64,000 nt of DNA from Bacteroidales bacterium H4 (GTDB taxonomy: Bacteria > Bacteroidota > Bacteroidia > Bacteroidales > Muribaculaceae): positions 91,590-155,589 of the forward strand of contig DAAP01000012.1 in NCBI GenBank assembly GCA_001701165.1, read 5' to 3'. The number at the start of each line of letters is the position of its first letter. The stretch's first letter is position 1. Below, piece after piece: positions 37,901 through 45,106 of the stretch. The position numbers and the translations under genes are program-made. A model generated the notes under the pieces. That model made no database searches. It saw only the letters and a program-made list of their open reading frames with translations, and was not told the origin of the DNA.

Positions 37901-38203
37901 CTTGAACACAGCGGTGGGGACATCCACAACAGTGTACTCTTCGTTGTCATAGACAGCCTTTTCGGGGATAACGATATCTCCCTCGTACACCTCAATGGTG
38001 GTACCGTCAGCGGCTTTGGTGCCGGCTTTTTGCACCTTACACTCGTATTTTTTTGCTACGGTTGTGTATACCAGGCCGTTGTAGACAAATTTCGTTGCCT
38101 TTTTAGGAGCAGCGGCTTCAGCGGTCATGGAACCCACACCCAAGCATGCAACCAACGCGGCAGATACCACGAAGTTGCGTAGTGTTGATGTAGAAAAACG
38201 CAT
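34961..38203 (-). CDS. BspA-like leucine-rich-repeat surface protein
   Basis: A secreted protein of 1080 residues. Signal peptide at residues 1-29 (ACLGVGSMTAEA). Residues about 85-610 hold many BspA/TpLRR repeats of about 23 residues with the pattern F.GCTSL..I.LP..IT.I, for example FDGCTALTSVTFPPSITKIP and FQKCTGLTSITIPGTV. A second region (about 640-1000) with YYAGEDSKLHAAYDLSEE and VFKNRIYGACAGKKFVYSAT looks like a beta-propeller-type domain. The C terminus (last 70 residues, AVVAVYDMSGLMVARVAAT to GYVASAELANGKVAVAKFVK pattern) closely resembles a type IX secretion sorting domain. Related BspA proteins bind host matrix proteins and other bacteria; that role here is inference. Confidence 0.85.
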   Translation of the reverse strand: MRFSTSTLRNFVVSAALVACLGVGSMTAEAAAPKKATKFVYNGLVYTTVAKKYECKVQKAGTKAADGTTIEVYEGDIVIPEKAVYDNEEYTVVDVPTAVFKGVTTVTSVVFPSTIVKLNDGTFDGCTALTSVTFPPSITKIPAKCFQKCTGLTSITIPGTVVDFGADAFNGAVNLESMTFAESDEAIAIPASIFNGGGFDKFTTLNLNRPIDGSKYTAMVEKPFRNNKTLTTIVLGSKVAALPTSYFEGCVALTNLTLPAELASLGTNVFAGCSSLPEITLPTGITTIPSSTFQGCSSLAKVRFEGQVTSIDAMAFLNAKVSDIIFPESLTTIGQMAFSGSALKGDLVIPAAVKTIGVQAFANNNELTSVSIPAVTTTIGDGAFMGCTSVKNFTVDAANENYISDAAAQLIASKDGKTLIAWAPASETTQFSGFTAMRPYAAYKCANLTSAALDNCTEWGDYSLYGTNIVEMAVRGNVGRYVLADNTALKTLTVSGSEIPFGIAKGCTALATVNFTDKVTIVKQDAFAGCTSLKEIDLGTILAILEADCFKGSAIEKITVSAANPAGMAEGVFKEGDNITVVVPNELVETYKNAAGWKFLTIVGDENLAVGPKDMGMPRGIYYAGEDSKLHAAYDLSEEIDTYDVGEIPHTFQLAVFKNRIYGACAGKKFVYSATGSVDGDGKLFYISKVGGQLFQAVVLDNTGNNAYKDPFGLYVYGEYLFVNDRNVCIRKIPADAIALPQDYSSWMENNWMGFYNNPWAYGCIKSGWGITTNKYSVKDGKLVEDATANKDPRYWLGMKFAGNGIYTFQDGDIGTGSAPGVKPEGSVLLNGINPIFTTFYVDEAHDQIYIYIETAGSQDKLVKGGVYRVDIAKLLDKGVDTQNFAELDPVLVDGSPVKYEGSATNEHVGISQFSAEDGYLYWCYRAPSAEEAAANEAQDYATQCGGKYWWADKYDEANPLHHSGIKRVKLGEAEPKVEMVVPGVEGYGCVPVGFVGSSAVKDITNPAVEVSAATITVAGGVLTVDADAVVAVYDMSGLMVARVAATAGQGIDIANLPTGAYVASAELANGKVAVAKFVK

Positions 38204-38347
38204 TACGATTAGTTTGGTTTAGGTTATTTAATATTTGGTTATCAGTAGTTTACTAATTACACTTACACACGACTGACGCGTCTGTCTTGCGGCACATATC
38301 ACTGTAAGGCTTTCGATGCCGATCGCCACAGACGCATATAGTCGCCT

Positions 38348-38355
38348 CAAAGTTA
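38348..38355 (-). promoter_or_regulatory. -7 box of the LRR protein gene
   Basis: The minus strand reads TAACTTTG, fitting the -7 consensus, 144 bases upstream of the start. The -33 element is unclear. Confidence 0.4.
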
Positions 38356-38577
38356 CACATTTTTTTTCAATAAGCAGTTCGGCGTGCGTGTATTTTTTGG
38401 TAATTATGCCCCTATTTTTATTATTTTAATAAAAGGTGTAGTAGGGCTTGTCAAAATGATAAATCCTTGTAGCGCCATTATGCCCCTTACTAAGTCCGCT
38501 ATTCTCACTATTTTGACACTCACCCATCGTCTGAGACCCTCATCGCAGTGTTCCGAGAACTCCGCCATGCTCGCGGA

Positions 38578-38609
38578 TTTGCTCCTGCGGCCACAATTAG
38601 CTAACTTTG
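38578..38609 (+). promoter_or_regulatory. Near-consensus promoter of the flippase-GT gene
   Basis: TTTG (38578-38581), a 20-base spacer and TAACTTTG (38602-38609) match the Bacteroidetes promoter. The ATG at 38618 lies only 8 bases after the box, so the message would have almost no leader. This decides the start. Confidence 0.7.
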
Positions 38610-38617
38610 CAATCGAT

Positions 38618-40918
38618 ATGCACACCATCACACGCAACGCAATTGCAATGACAGTACGCATGGCCGTAACTACGGCCGTGGGCCTTCTGACGTGGCGTAT
38701 AGCCTTGCAGCTCCTGGGTGCCTACTCACTGGGACTATATTCGGTCATTGCCGGAGTCATCGCCTTGGGCGAGGTGTTGTATGCCGCCTTAGGCGGCGCC
38801 TACGACCGGTACATGTCTTACGCATTGGGGCGCGGCTCTAACTTCGGCGACATTGTGGCCGGTGCACGCCGCTTGCAGGCACGTGCAGCCGTGGCCGTAG
38901 TAGTTTTGGCCGACACTGCCGGGCTATGGTACGTCCTGACGCTGGACGATGTATCAGCCGCCGGGACATGGGTTGCCGTGGTCGTTTTTCAATTGGCCTT
39001 GGCGACTTCGGTACTGACCATCTTGGCCGCTCCGGCACGCAGTGCCCTGACGGCACTCGAGCGCATGGACATTGTAGCCCGGGTGGATATAACGGCCACC
39101 ATAGGACGATTTGCATTGCTGGCCGTGCTGCTATGGCTGACTATGTATGGTGATATCGACACCGGCAGCCCCTACCCCCTCGTGGCCTATGCCGTCGTAT
39201 GCGTGGCAATGCCGCTATGGACTTGCATGGCTCTGTGGCGCCACACCCGGCGGCGCATTGGCCGAACGGGTACGGCTTCGGCATCAATGCTGCGGGCATT
39301 GCTGCAATATGCCGCCGCCGATTTCTACGGCAATGCGGCCGTAGCCATACGCGACCAGGGCATACTACTGGTTTTCAACGCCGTCGGAGGCCTTGCCGCC
39401 ACAGCCGCACTGACGCTGGCCCTGGCCGTAGTCGCCAAGGTTCAGACTTGGGCTCAAAGCATACTCACGGCCTTTGTTCCACCCGTCATCAAGGCCTATG
39501 CCGCCGGCGACAATGCCCGCATGTGGCGCACGGCTATGCGTGCCCTGGCTTGGAGTGTCGGCACTTTTGGCGCCTGCGCCGCCGTCCTGTACGCCTTTGC
39601 AGACACGCTGATGCCACTATGGCTGGGTCCGAAAATGCCGCCGATGACTGTGTCACTATTGGGCATAGCCTTGGCTGCCGGATTGTGCGTAGCCCTCACC
39701 AACGTCTTTGCATCTGTCGTACACGCCACAGGACGTATACGCGCCTATTCACTGGTATCGGGCACGATATACCTCTGTGCCCCGGCGGTGCTGTATTTTG
39801 CCGCGCAGCATTACAGCGCGGACACGGCATACGCAGCCATCGTCCCGGTATACGCAGCTGTCACCGTCTGCGCCATACTCTTTGCACGCGGCACCGCCCG
39901 ACATCGCGAGGTGTCATCCGACGAGGTGAACGAAGCCTCAGCTCTGCGCCCGAGGCGCATACTTGTAATTATACGATCGCTGGACATCGGCGGAGCCGAA
40001 AAAGCTCTTATCGACAGCCTGCGACGGCACACCGCACGCCCATCCCAACGCATTGACATCCTGGCCTTATGCGGCGGCCGATGGATCGACCGACTTCCCG
40101 AAAACATCACGGTACTGCCACCGGTATGGCCCGCCGGAGAGCGCAGTCGAACGCTGGCCTTGCAACTATGGCTGACGCGCCACGGCTTTTCGCAACCATT
40201 GCGCCGTCGTCTGGCTCGTGCAAGTATAGGCCAGAAACCTTACGACATCGTCATCTGCTGGCTCGAAGGATTGGCGGCTGTGGCGCACGACACCCTTTGG
40301 CCGCGCATTGACATCCCGGGGCATACGCGTCATTATACAATGATACACAGCGATTTTGCCCACCTTGACGACCATGCCGCGCCTTGGACGAAAGACGGAG
40401 GTAGCAACGAACACCGCTACTATTACCGCAACAACGCAATCATTGCCGTGGCGCCGCACGTGGCCGCTTCGTTACAAGGCTTCCTCGGCTCGAGAGCGCC
40501 GCGTATATATATGCGTCCCAACTCGGTGGACGCGGCACGCCTGCGCACATTGGCGGCCGAAGCAGCTTCTTCAGTGCCGCCGCGACGTCCGGGCGTGCGC
40601 CGATACGTGGCCGTGGGCCGTTTGGAAAGCGTCAAGCAATTTGAACGATTGGTCGATTTTGCCCGTGCCGAAAGTCGCAACGGTCCGCTCGAAATACGAC
40701 TTATCGGTGCCGGCAGCCGCCAACGCGAACTGGCGCGCACATATGCCGAAGCGAGGCTCTCGGACGTCATCACAATGGTAGGAGCGCTTGACAATCCCTA
40801 CGGCGAAATTGCCGCCGCCGATGCCATGGTCGTCACCTCGGCGTCCGAAGGCGATTCGGTGGCCGTACGCGAAGCCCGCGCCCTCGGATGCCCCGTAATC
40901 CTTTGGCCGAAGAACTGA
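38618..40918 (+). CDS. Polysaccharide flippase fused to a GT4-like glycosyltransferase
   Basis: One frame of 766 residues codes for two normally separate proteins. Residues about 1-440 contain 12-14 hydrophobic helices and resemble Wzx/MATE-type lipid-oligosaccharide flippases (LLTWRIALQLLGAYSLGLYS near the start). After a basic linker (HREVSSDEVNEAS) residues about 455-766 form a retaining glycosyltransferase: RSLDIGGAEKALID, VGRLESVKQFERLVDFARAE and the EX7E site in ASEGDSVAVREARALGCPV. The enzyme stops 9 residues after that motif (VILWPKN), where relatives go on for many residues, so the C-terminal nucleotide-binding half seems truncated. The start at 38618 is set by the promoter. Probably couples assembly and export of a surface glycan. 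Confidence 0.82.
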   Translation: MHTITRNAIAMTVRMAVTTAVGLLTWRIALQLLGAYSLGLYSVIAGVIALGEVLYAALGGAYDRYMSYALGRGSNFGDIVAGARRLQARAAVAVVVLADTAGLWYVLTLDDVSAAGTWVAVVVFQLALATSVLTILAAPARSALTALERMDIVARVDITATIGRFALLAVLLWLTMYGDIDTGSPYPLVAYAVVCVAMPLWTCMALWRHTRRRIGRTGTASASMLRALLQYAAADFYGNAAVAIRDQGILLVFNAVGGLAATAALTLALAVVAKVQTWAQSILTAFVPPVIKAYAAGDNARMWRTAMRALAWSVGTFGACAAVLYAFADTLMPLWLGPKMPPMTVSLLGIALAAGLCVALTNVFASVVHATGRIRAYSLVSGTIYLCAPAVLYFAAQHYSADTAYAAIVPVYAAVTVCAILFARGTARHREVSSDEVNEASALRPRRILVIIRSLDIGGAEKALIDSLRRHTARPSQRIDILALCGGRWIDRLPENITVLPPVWPAGERSRTLALQLWLTRHGFSQPLRRRLARASIGQKPYDIVICWLEGLAAVAHDTLWPRIDIPGHTRHYTMIHSDFAHLDDHAAPWTKDGGSNEHRYYYRNNAIIAVAPHVAASLQGFLGSRAPRIYMRPNSVDAARLRTLAAEAASSVPPRRPGVRRYVAVGRLESVKQFERLVDFARAESRNGPLEIRLIGAGSRQRELARTYAEARLSDVITMVGALDNPYGEIAAADAMVVTSASEGDSVAVREARALGCPVILWPKN

Positions 40919-40967
40919 GCAGTCATCGAAGTAGGAGTGCCGGAAGTGCGCCGCCATATTATTTCCT

Positions 40968-41003
40968 ATTGTTCTCATAGCTCTCATTATTTCCATAGCT
41001 TTC
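40968..41003 (+). repeat. 18-bp direct repeat with 9-bp periodicity
   Basis: Two adjacent 18-base units differ at four positions: ATTGTTCTCATAGCTCTC (40968-40985) and ATTATTTCCATAGCTTTC (40986-41003). Each unit itself has a loose 9-base period. They lie between the flippase-GT stop and the dxr promoter. Confidence 0.5.
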
Positions 41004-41048
41004 ACCTGAGAATCGGTTTCCTTCAAGCCTGCCGACAAAAATTCGTCT

Positions 41049-41079
41049 TTTGGCGGATGCGAACTTTTTTGTACCTTTG
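41049..41079 (+). promoter_or_regulatory. Consensus promoter of dxr
   Basis: TTTG (41049-41052), a 19-base spacer and TACCTTTG (41072-41079) match the Bacteroidetes promoter exactly. The ATG at 41089 follows 9 bases later, giving a nearly leaderless mRNA. Confidence 0.8.
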
Positions 41080-41088
41080 TGCTTTGCT

Positions 41089-42288
41089 ATGAACGACAGT
41101 CATATACATAAGCGCATTGCGGTACTCGGCTCCACAGGGTCGATAGGCACGCAGACATTGGACGTGGTACGCGCTTCCGAGGGCGACCTGACAGTCAGCG
41201 TATTAGCTGCCGGGCACCGTGTAGACGCGCTCATCGAGCAGGCCCGTGAAGTTAGACCTGCACTCGCCATCATTGCCGACGAATCGCGGTATGCCGAACT
41301 ACACGAGGCTCTCTCGCCGCTCGGTATAGCCACGGCAGCCGGCGCTCAAGCCATAGCGGAAGCCATGTCGCGCTCGGACATCGACACCGTGGTCACGGCC
41401 ACCGTGGGATACAGCGGATTGGCCCCGACAGTGGCCGCCATACGCGCCGGCAAGGACATCGCACTGGCCAATAAGGAAACGCTTGTAGTGGCCGGCGACC
41501 TCATACGTCGACTACTGGACGACTCACCCTCGCACATATACCCCGTGGACTCGGAGCACTCTGCAATAGCCCAATGCCTCGCCGGAGAGTCGCCGGAAAC
41601 GGTACGCCGCCTGATTATCACCGCCAGTGGCGGACCCTTCCGCAATTGGAGCGCCGCACGCATAGCCGGTGCAACGGCCGCCCAAGCCCTCAAGCACCCC
41701 AATTGGAGTATGGGCGCAAAAATCACCATCGACTCGGCTTCGATGATGAACAAGGCCTTCGAAATCATCGAGGCCCACTACCTCTTTAATCTGCCGGGCC
41801 GACGCATCAAGGCCATAGTACATCCGCAGTCGATAGTGCATTCCATGGTCGAATTCAAGGACGGAGCCGTCAAGGCTCAGCTGGGGACTCCGGACATGCG
41901 TCTACCCATAGCTTATGCCCTGGCTTGTTCGACACGCCCCTGGGACCGCGTGGCACCGCGCCTGTCGTTGGCTGATATGGCCGCCCTGACCTTTGAGGAA
42001 CCGGACACCGAGCGCTTCCCGTGCCTTACCTTGGCACGATATGCCCTTGACACCGGAGGCAATGCAGCCTGCGTCATCAATGCAGCCAACGAGGTGGCCG
42101 TCGAAGCCTTTCTGCACGACGCAATACCTTTCACGGCAATATACAGCACGGTGACCGATACATTAGGACGCATTGCTCACATCGACAGCCCGACATTGGA
42201 CGACCTACGCGCCACCAATGCCGAAGCGCGTGCCATAGCTATACAATCCATCAAACGATACGATACAATACACTCCACTAAGCATTAA
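41089..42288 (+). CDS. dxr: 1-deoxy-D-xylulose-5-phosphate reductoisomerase
   Basis: Second step of the MEP isoprenoid pathway: converts DXP to MEP with NADPH and a divalent metal. The start at 41089 is fixed by the promoter and gives 399 residues. The NADPH site is AVLGSTGSIGTQTLDVV at residues 9-25. Metal and substrate motifs are PVDSEHSAIAQCL, TASGGPFRNW, KITIDSASMMNKAFEIIEAH and VHPQSIVHSMVEF. It supplies precursors for undecaprenyl phosphate and menaquinone. The stop codon overlaps the rseP start by one base, so it heads a run of six tightly spaced genes. Confidence 0.97.
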   Translation: MNDSHIHKRIAVLGSTGSIGTQTLDVVRASEGDLTVSVLAAGHRVDALIEQAREVRPALAIIADESRYAELHEALSPLGIATAAGAQAIAEAMSRSDIDTVVTATVGYSGLAPTVAAIRAGKDIALANKETLVVAGDLIRRLLDDSPSHIYPVDSEHSAIAQCLAGESPETVRRLIITASGGPFRNWSAARIAGATAAQALKHPNWSMGAKITIDSASMMNKAFEIIEAHYLFNLPGRRIKAIVHPQSIVHSMVEFKDGAVKAQLGTPDMRLPIAYALACSTRPWDRVAPRLSLADMAALTFEEPDTERFPCLTLARYALDTGGNAACVINAANEVAVEAFLHDAIPFTAIYSTVTDTLGRIAHIDSPTLDDLRATNAEARAIAIQSIKRYDTIHSTKH

Positions 42289-43796
42289 TGGAAACCTTTC
42301 TGATAAAAGCCGCCCAACTTGTCCTCGCACTGGTGATTTTAGTCACCGTGCACGAATTCGGGCACTACTTATTCGCGCGTATCTTCGGAATGCGCGTCGA
42401 CCGCTTCTACCTGTTTTTCAACCCATACTTCTCGCTACTGAAATACGATCCGCGAGCCGGACGTCTGCAACTGATAGCCTGGACACGCCGACGCAAGGAC
42501 GCTGACAAGGACAGCGCCGCCGACACCGACCAACCGCAGATGCTTGGCACCGAGCCGGACGAGGAACCCCGAGCACTGCTGAACCTGCGCATAGGGCGTC
42601 CGCACCCGGCCAAGCCCGGAGCCAAGCCGACATGGCGCGACACCCTCTACGGTCTGGGATGGCTGCCGCTGGGCGGATACTGCTCCATAGCCGGGATGAT
42701 AGACGAGACCACCGATAAGGACCAATTGGCATCCGAGCCTCAGCCGTGGGAATTCCGCGCCAAGAAGCCGGTTCCGCGACTGCTGGTGATGGTGGCCGGC
42801 GTGCTTTTCAATTTCCTGCTCGCCATAGCCATATATATAGGTATAGCTTGGCACTGGGGCGACGTGGTACTCCAACCGGCCAATGTCTCGGCCGGATACC
42901 AATTTGACACCACCATGCACCATGCCGGATACCGCGACGGCGATATACTCAAAAGCATCAACGGCAAGGACATAGACGCCCTGACCAATGATTCGTGGAT
43001 TATGGACCTGGTACAAGACGGCGCACGTATAGGCATCGTCCGCAACGGGCGCGACACGGTCATCACCAACCCGGCCGGAACTTTCGAGGCCGCTGCCGGA
43101 GTCGGCAAAAGAGCAATACTGGCGCCGCGCATCCCGGCCGTTGTCGCCAAGGTGGCCCCGGGCGAAGGCGCCGAGAAGGCCGGAATACTGACCGGAGACG
43201 TCATCACGCGCATAGCCGCGGACACAGTGACCGCATTCAACGACATCACTCCCATACTGTCCAAGTATCCGGGCAAAGATGTGCCCGTACAAATCACTCG
43301 CGACGGCAAAGCCATGGTCCTGACGACACACGTCAATGACGATGGTAAACTGGGCATCGGCGCATGCGACCTGACTTCCGTATACCCGTGCGAACACGTA
43401 TCCTACGGCTTCTTCGAATCCATACCCGTGGGCATCAGCAAGGGCGTCGACCGATTGGCCTCATATGTCACCTCGCTCAAACTGCTCTTTACCAAAACAG
43501 GAGCCCAGAGCCTCGGGGGCTTTGGCGCAATAGGCGATATGTACCCCGGACAATGGGATTGGTACTCCTTCTGGCAAATCACGGCCTTCCTGAGCGTCAT
43601 ACTCGCATTCATGAACATCCTGCCCATCCCGGCACTGGACGGCGGACACGTAGTCTTCACCCTTTGGGAAATCGTGACACGGCGCAAACCGTCGCTCAAG
43701 GTCCTCTCATACTCGCAATACGCCGGCATGATGTTCCTGCTGCTGCTACTGATATACGCCAACGCCAACGACATCTACCGATTTTTCATCAAATGA
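42288..43796 (+). CDS. rseP: Site-2 RIP metalloprotease (M50)
   Basis: Intramembrane zinc protease that cleaves membrane-bound substrates such as anti-sigma factors. The zinc motif HEFGH is at residues 22-26 in the first membrane helix. A periplasmic part with PDZ-like sequence follows (VAKVAPGEGAEKAGILTGDV with an IPAVVAKVAP start), and the third metal ligand lies in NILPIPALDGGH near residue 450. At 502 residues it is slightly longer than proteobacterial RseP because of a hydrophilic insert at about residues 65-110 (KDADKDSAADTDQPQML). Sigma/anti-sigma partners are not in the window. Next gene starts after 51 bases. Confidence 0.93.
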   Translation: METFLIKAAQLVLALVILVTVHEFGHYLFARIFGMRVDRFYLFFNPYFSLLKYDPRAGRLQLIAWTRRRKDADKDSAADTDQPQMLGTEPDEEPRALLNLRIGRPHPAKPGAKPTWRDTLYGLGWLPLGGYCSIAGMIDETTDKDQLASEPQPWEFRAKKPVPRLLVMVAGVLFNFLLAIAIYIGIAWHWGDVVLQPANVSAGYQFDTTMHHAGYRDGDILKSINGKDIDALTNDSWIMDLVQDGARIGIVRNGRDTVITNPAGTFEAAAGVGKRAILAPRIPAVVAKVAPGEGAEKAGILTGDVITRIAADTVTAFNDITPILSKYPGKDVPVQITRDGKAMVLTTHVNDDGKLGIGACDLTSVYPCEHVSYGFFESIPVGISKGVDRLASYVTSLKLLFTKTGAQSLGGFGAIGDMYPGQWDWYSFWQITAFLSVILAFMNILPIPALDGGHVVFTLWEIVTRRKPSLKVLSYSQYAGMMFLLLLLIYANANDIYRFFIK

Positions 43797-43847
43797 CATG
43801 GCACACGACTACACGTGACATGACCCACGATATTTACACAAAGTGAC

Positions 43848-45047
43848 ATGAGCTACCCTACTATAAAACTGCGTCGAGGCAAAGAAGAATCACTCGGACG
43901 CTTTCATCCCTGGGTGTTCTCCGGAGCCATCGCCACACTGCCCGACGGCCTCGAAGAAGGCGACGTAGTGGGCGTCATCGCCGCCGACGGCACACCCCTG
44001 GGCGTAGGACACTTCCAAATAGGCAGCATCGCTGTGCGCATGCTTTCTTTCGATGCAGACACGTCCATAGATGAAGAATTCTACCGCCAACGTCTGGCCG
44101 ATGCCCTGCGCATGCGCCAAGTCCTGGGTCTGCGCCGCCACGACAATAATGCCTTCCGTCTGGTACACGGCGAGGGTGACTTTCTGCCCGGCCTCGTAGT
44201 CGACGTCTACGGAGATACAGCCGTGATACAAGCCCATTCGCCCGGCATGCACTACGCACGCCACACTATAGCCAATGTTCTGACCGGGATGCCGGAAGCC
44301 GGCATACGCAACATCTATTACAAGAGCGAGACAACCCTGCCCTACAAGGCACGACTCGACCCGGTCAACGACTACCTCATAGGACACGCCGACACGGACG
44401 TTGCTATCGAAAACTCGCTCAAATTCCACGTTGACTGGCTGCGCGGCCAAAAAACGGGATTCTTTGTCGACCAGCGCGACAACCGGGCACTTTTGGGCAA
44501 GTACGCTGCCGCAAGACGCGTGCTCAATATGTTTTGCTACACCGGAGGCTTCTCGGTATACGCACTTGCCGGAGGCGCCGCCTCCGTCACCTCCGTAGAC
44601 TCGTCTGCCAAGGCCATAAGCCTCACGGACGCCAACGTCGCCCTCAACCAAAACGGCGATGCGACCGCGGCGGGACGACACCGCAGCGAGGCCACCGATG
44701 CTTTCAAGTTCCTGCAAAACATGGACAGTAACGCATACGACCTCATCATTCTCGACCCGCCGGCCTTTGCCAAGCACCACAGCGCCGTGCGCAACGCCCT
44801 CCAAGGATACCGACGCCTCAACGCACGGGCCATAGAAAAGATTGCCCCCGGCGGCATCCTGTTCACTTTCTCGTGCTCACAGGCCGTATCGCGCGAACAA
44901 TTCCGTCTGGCCGTATTCTCGGCTGCCGCTCAATGCCGCCGCCGCGTGCGCATACTGCACCAGCTGACCCAACCGGCCGACCACCCGGTCAATATCTACC
45001 ACCCCGAAGGCGAATACCTCAAAGGATTGGTACTATACATCGAATGA
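43848..45047 (+). CDS. Class I SAM-dependent rRNA methyltransferase (RlmI-like)
   Basis: Predicted 23S rRNA cytosine-C5 methyltransferase. The 399 residues have an N-terminal PUA domain (KLRRGKEESLGRFHPWVFSG at residues 5-24), a linker fold (RLVHGEGDFLPGLVVDVYGD) and a Rossmann methyltransferase domain: QKTGFFVDQRDNR, then motif I LNMFCYTGGFSVYALAGGA and motif IV DLIILDPPAFAKH. The C-terminal part has FTFSCSQAVS with the possible catalytic cysteine. This layout matches E. coli RlmI (YccW). Located between rseP and the DPP III gene with gaps of 51 and 59 bases, so likely in the dxr operon. Confidence 0.88.
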   Translation: MSYPTIKLRRGKEESLGRFHPWVFSGAIATLPDGLEEGDVVGVIAADGTPLGVGHFQIGSIAVRMLSFDADTSIDEEFYRQRLADALRMRQVLGLRRHDNNAFRLVHGEGDFLPGLVVDVYGDTAVIQAHSPGMHYARHTIANVLTGMPEAGIRNIYYKSETTLPYKARLDPVNDYLIGHADTDVAIENSLKFHVDWLRGQKTGFFVDQRDNRALLGKYAAARRVLNMFCYTGGFSVYALAGGAASVTSVDSSAKAISLTDANVALNQNGDATAAGRHRSEATDAFKFLQNMDSNAYDLIILDPPAFAKHHSAVRNALQGYRRLNARAIEKIAPGGILFTFSCSQAVSREQFRLAVFSAAAQCRRRVRILHQLTQPADHPVNIYHPEGEYLKGLVLYIE

Positions 45048-45106
45048 CCTAATATACCGGTTAAAGAAACATACCAAGAAACCTAAACTTCATAGCACAT
45101 AAAACA

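Larger units (their letters stand above)
38204..38617. other. Divergent region between LRR protein and flippase-GT genes
   Basis: Holds a minus-strand -7 box for the LRR gene (38348-38355) and a near-consensus plus promoter (38578-38609). An open frame from 38384 joins the flippase gene but its first 78 codons are not protein-like and contain the promoter. No separate gene seen. Confidence 0.55.

Noticed and set aside
35315..38182. 955-codon open frame on the plus strand opposite the LRR gene
   Set aside because: It lies fully antisense to a clear LRR protein; its length follows from the GC-rich repeated codons of that gene and it shows no domain or promoter.
38384..38617. Longer start for the flippase-GT protein
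   Set aside because: This part contains the promoter elements and does not read like a flippase N terminus.
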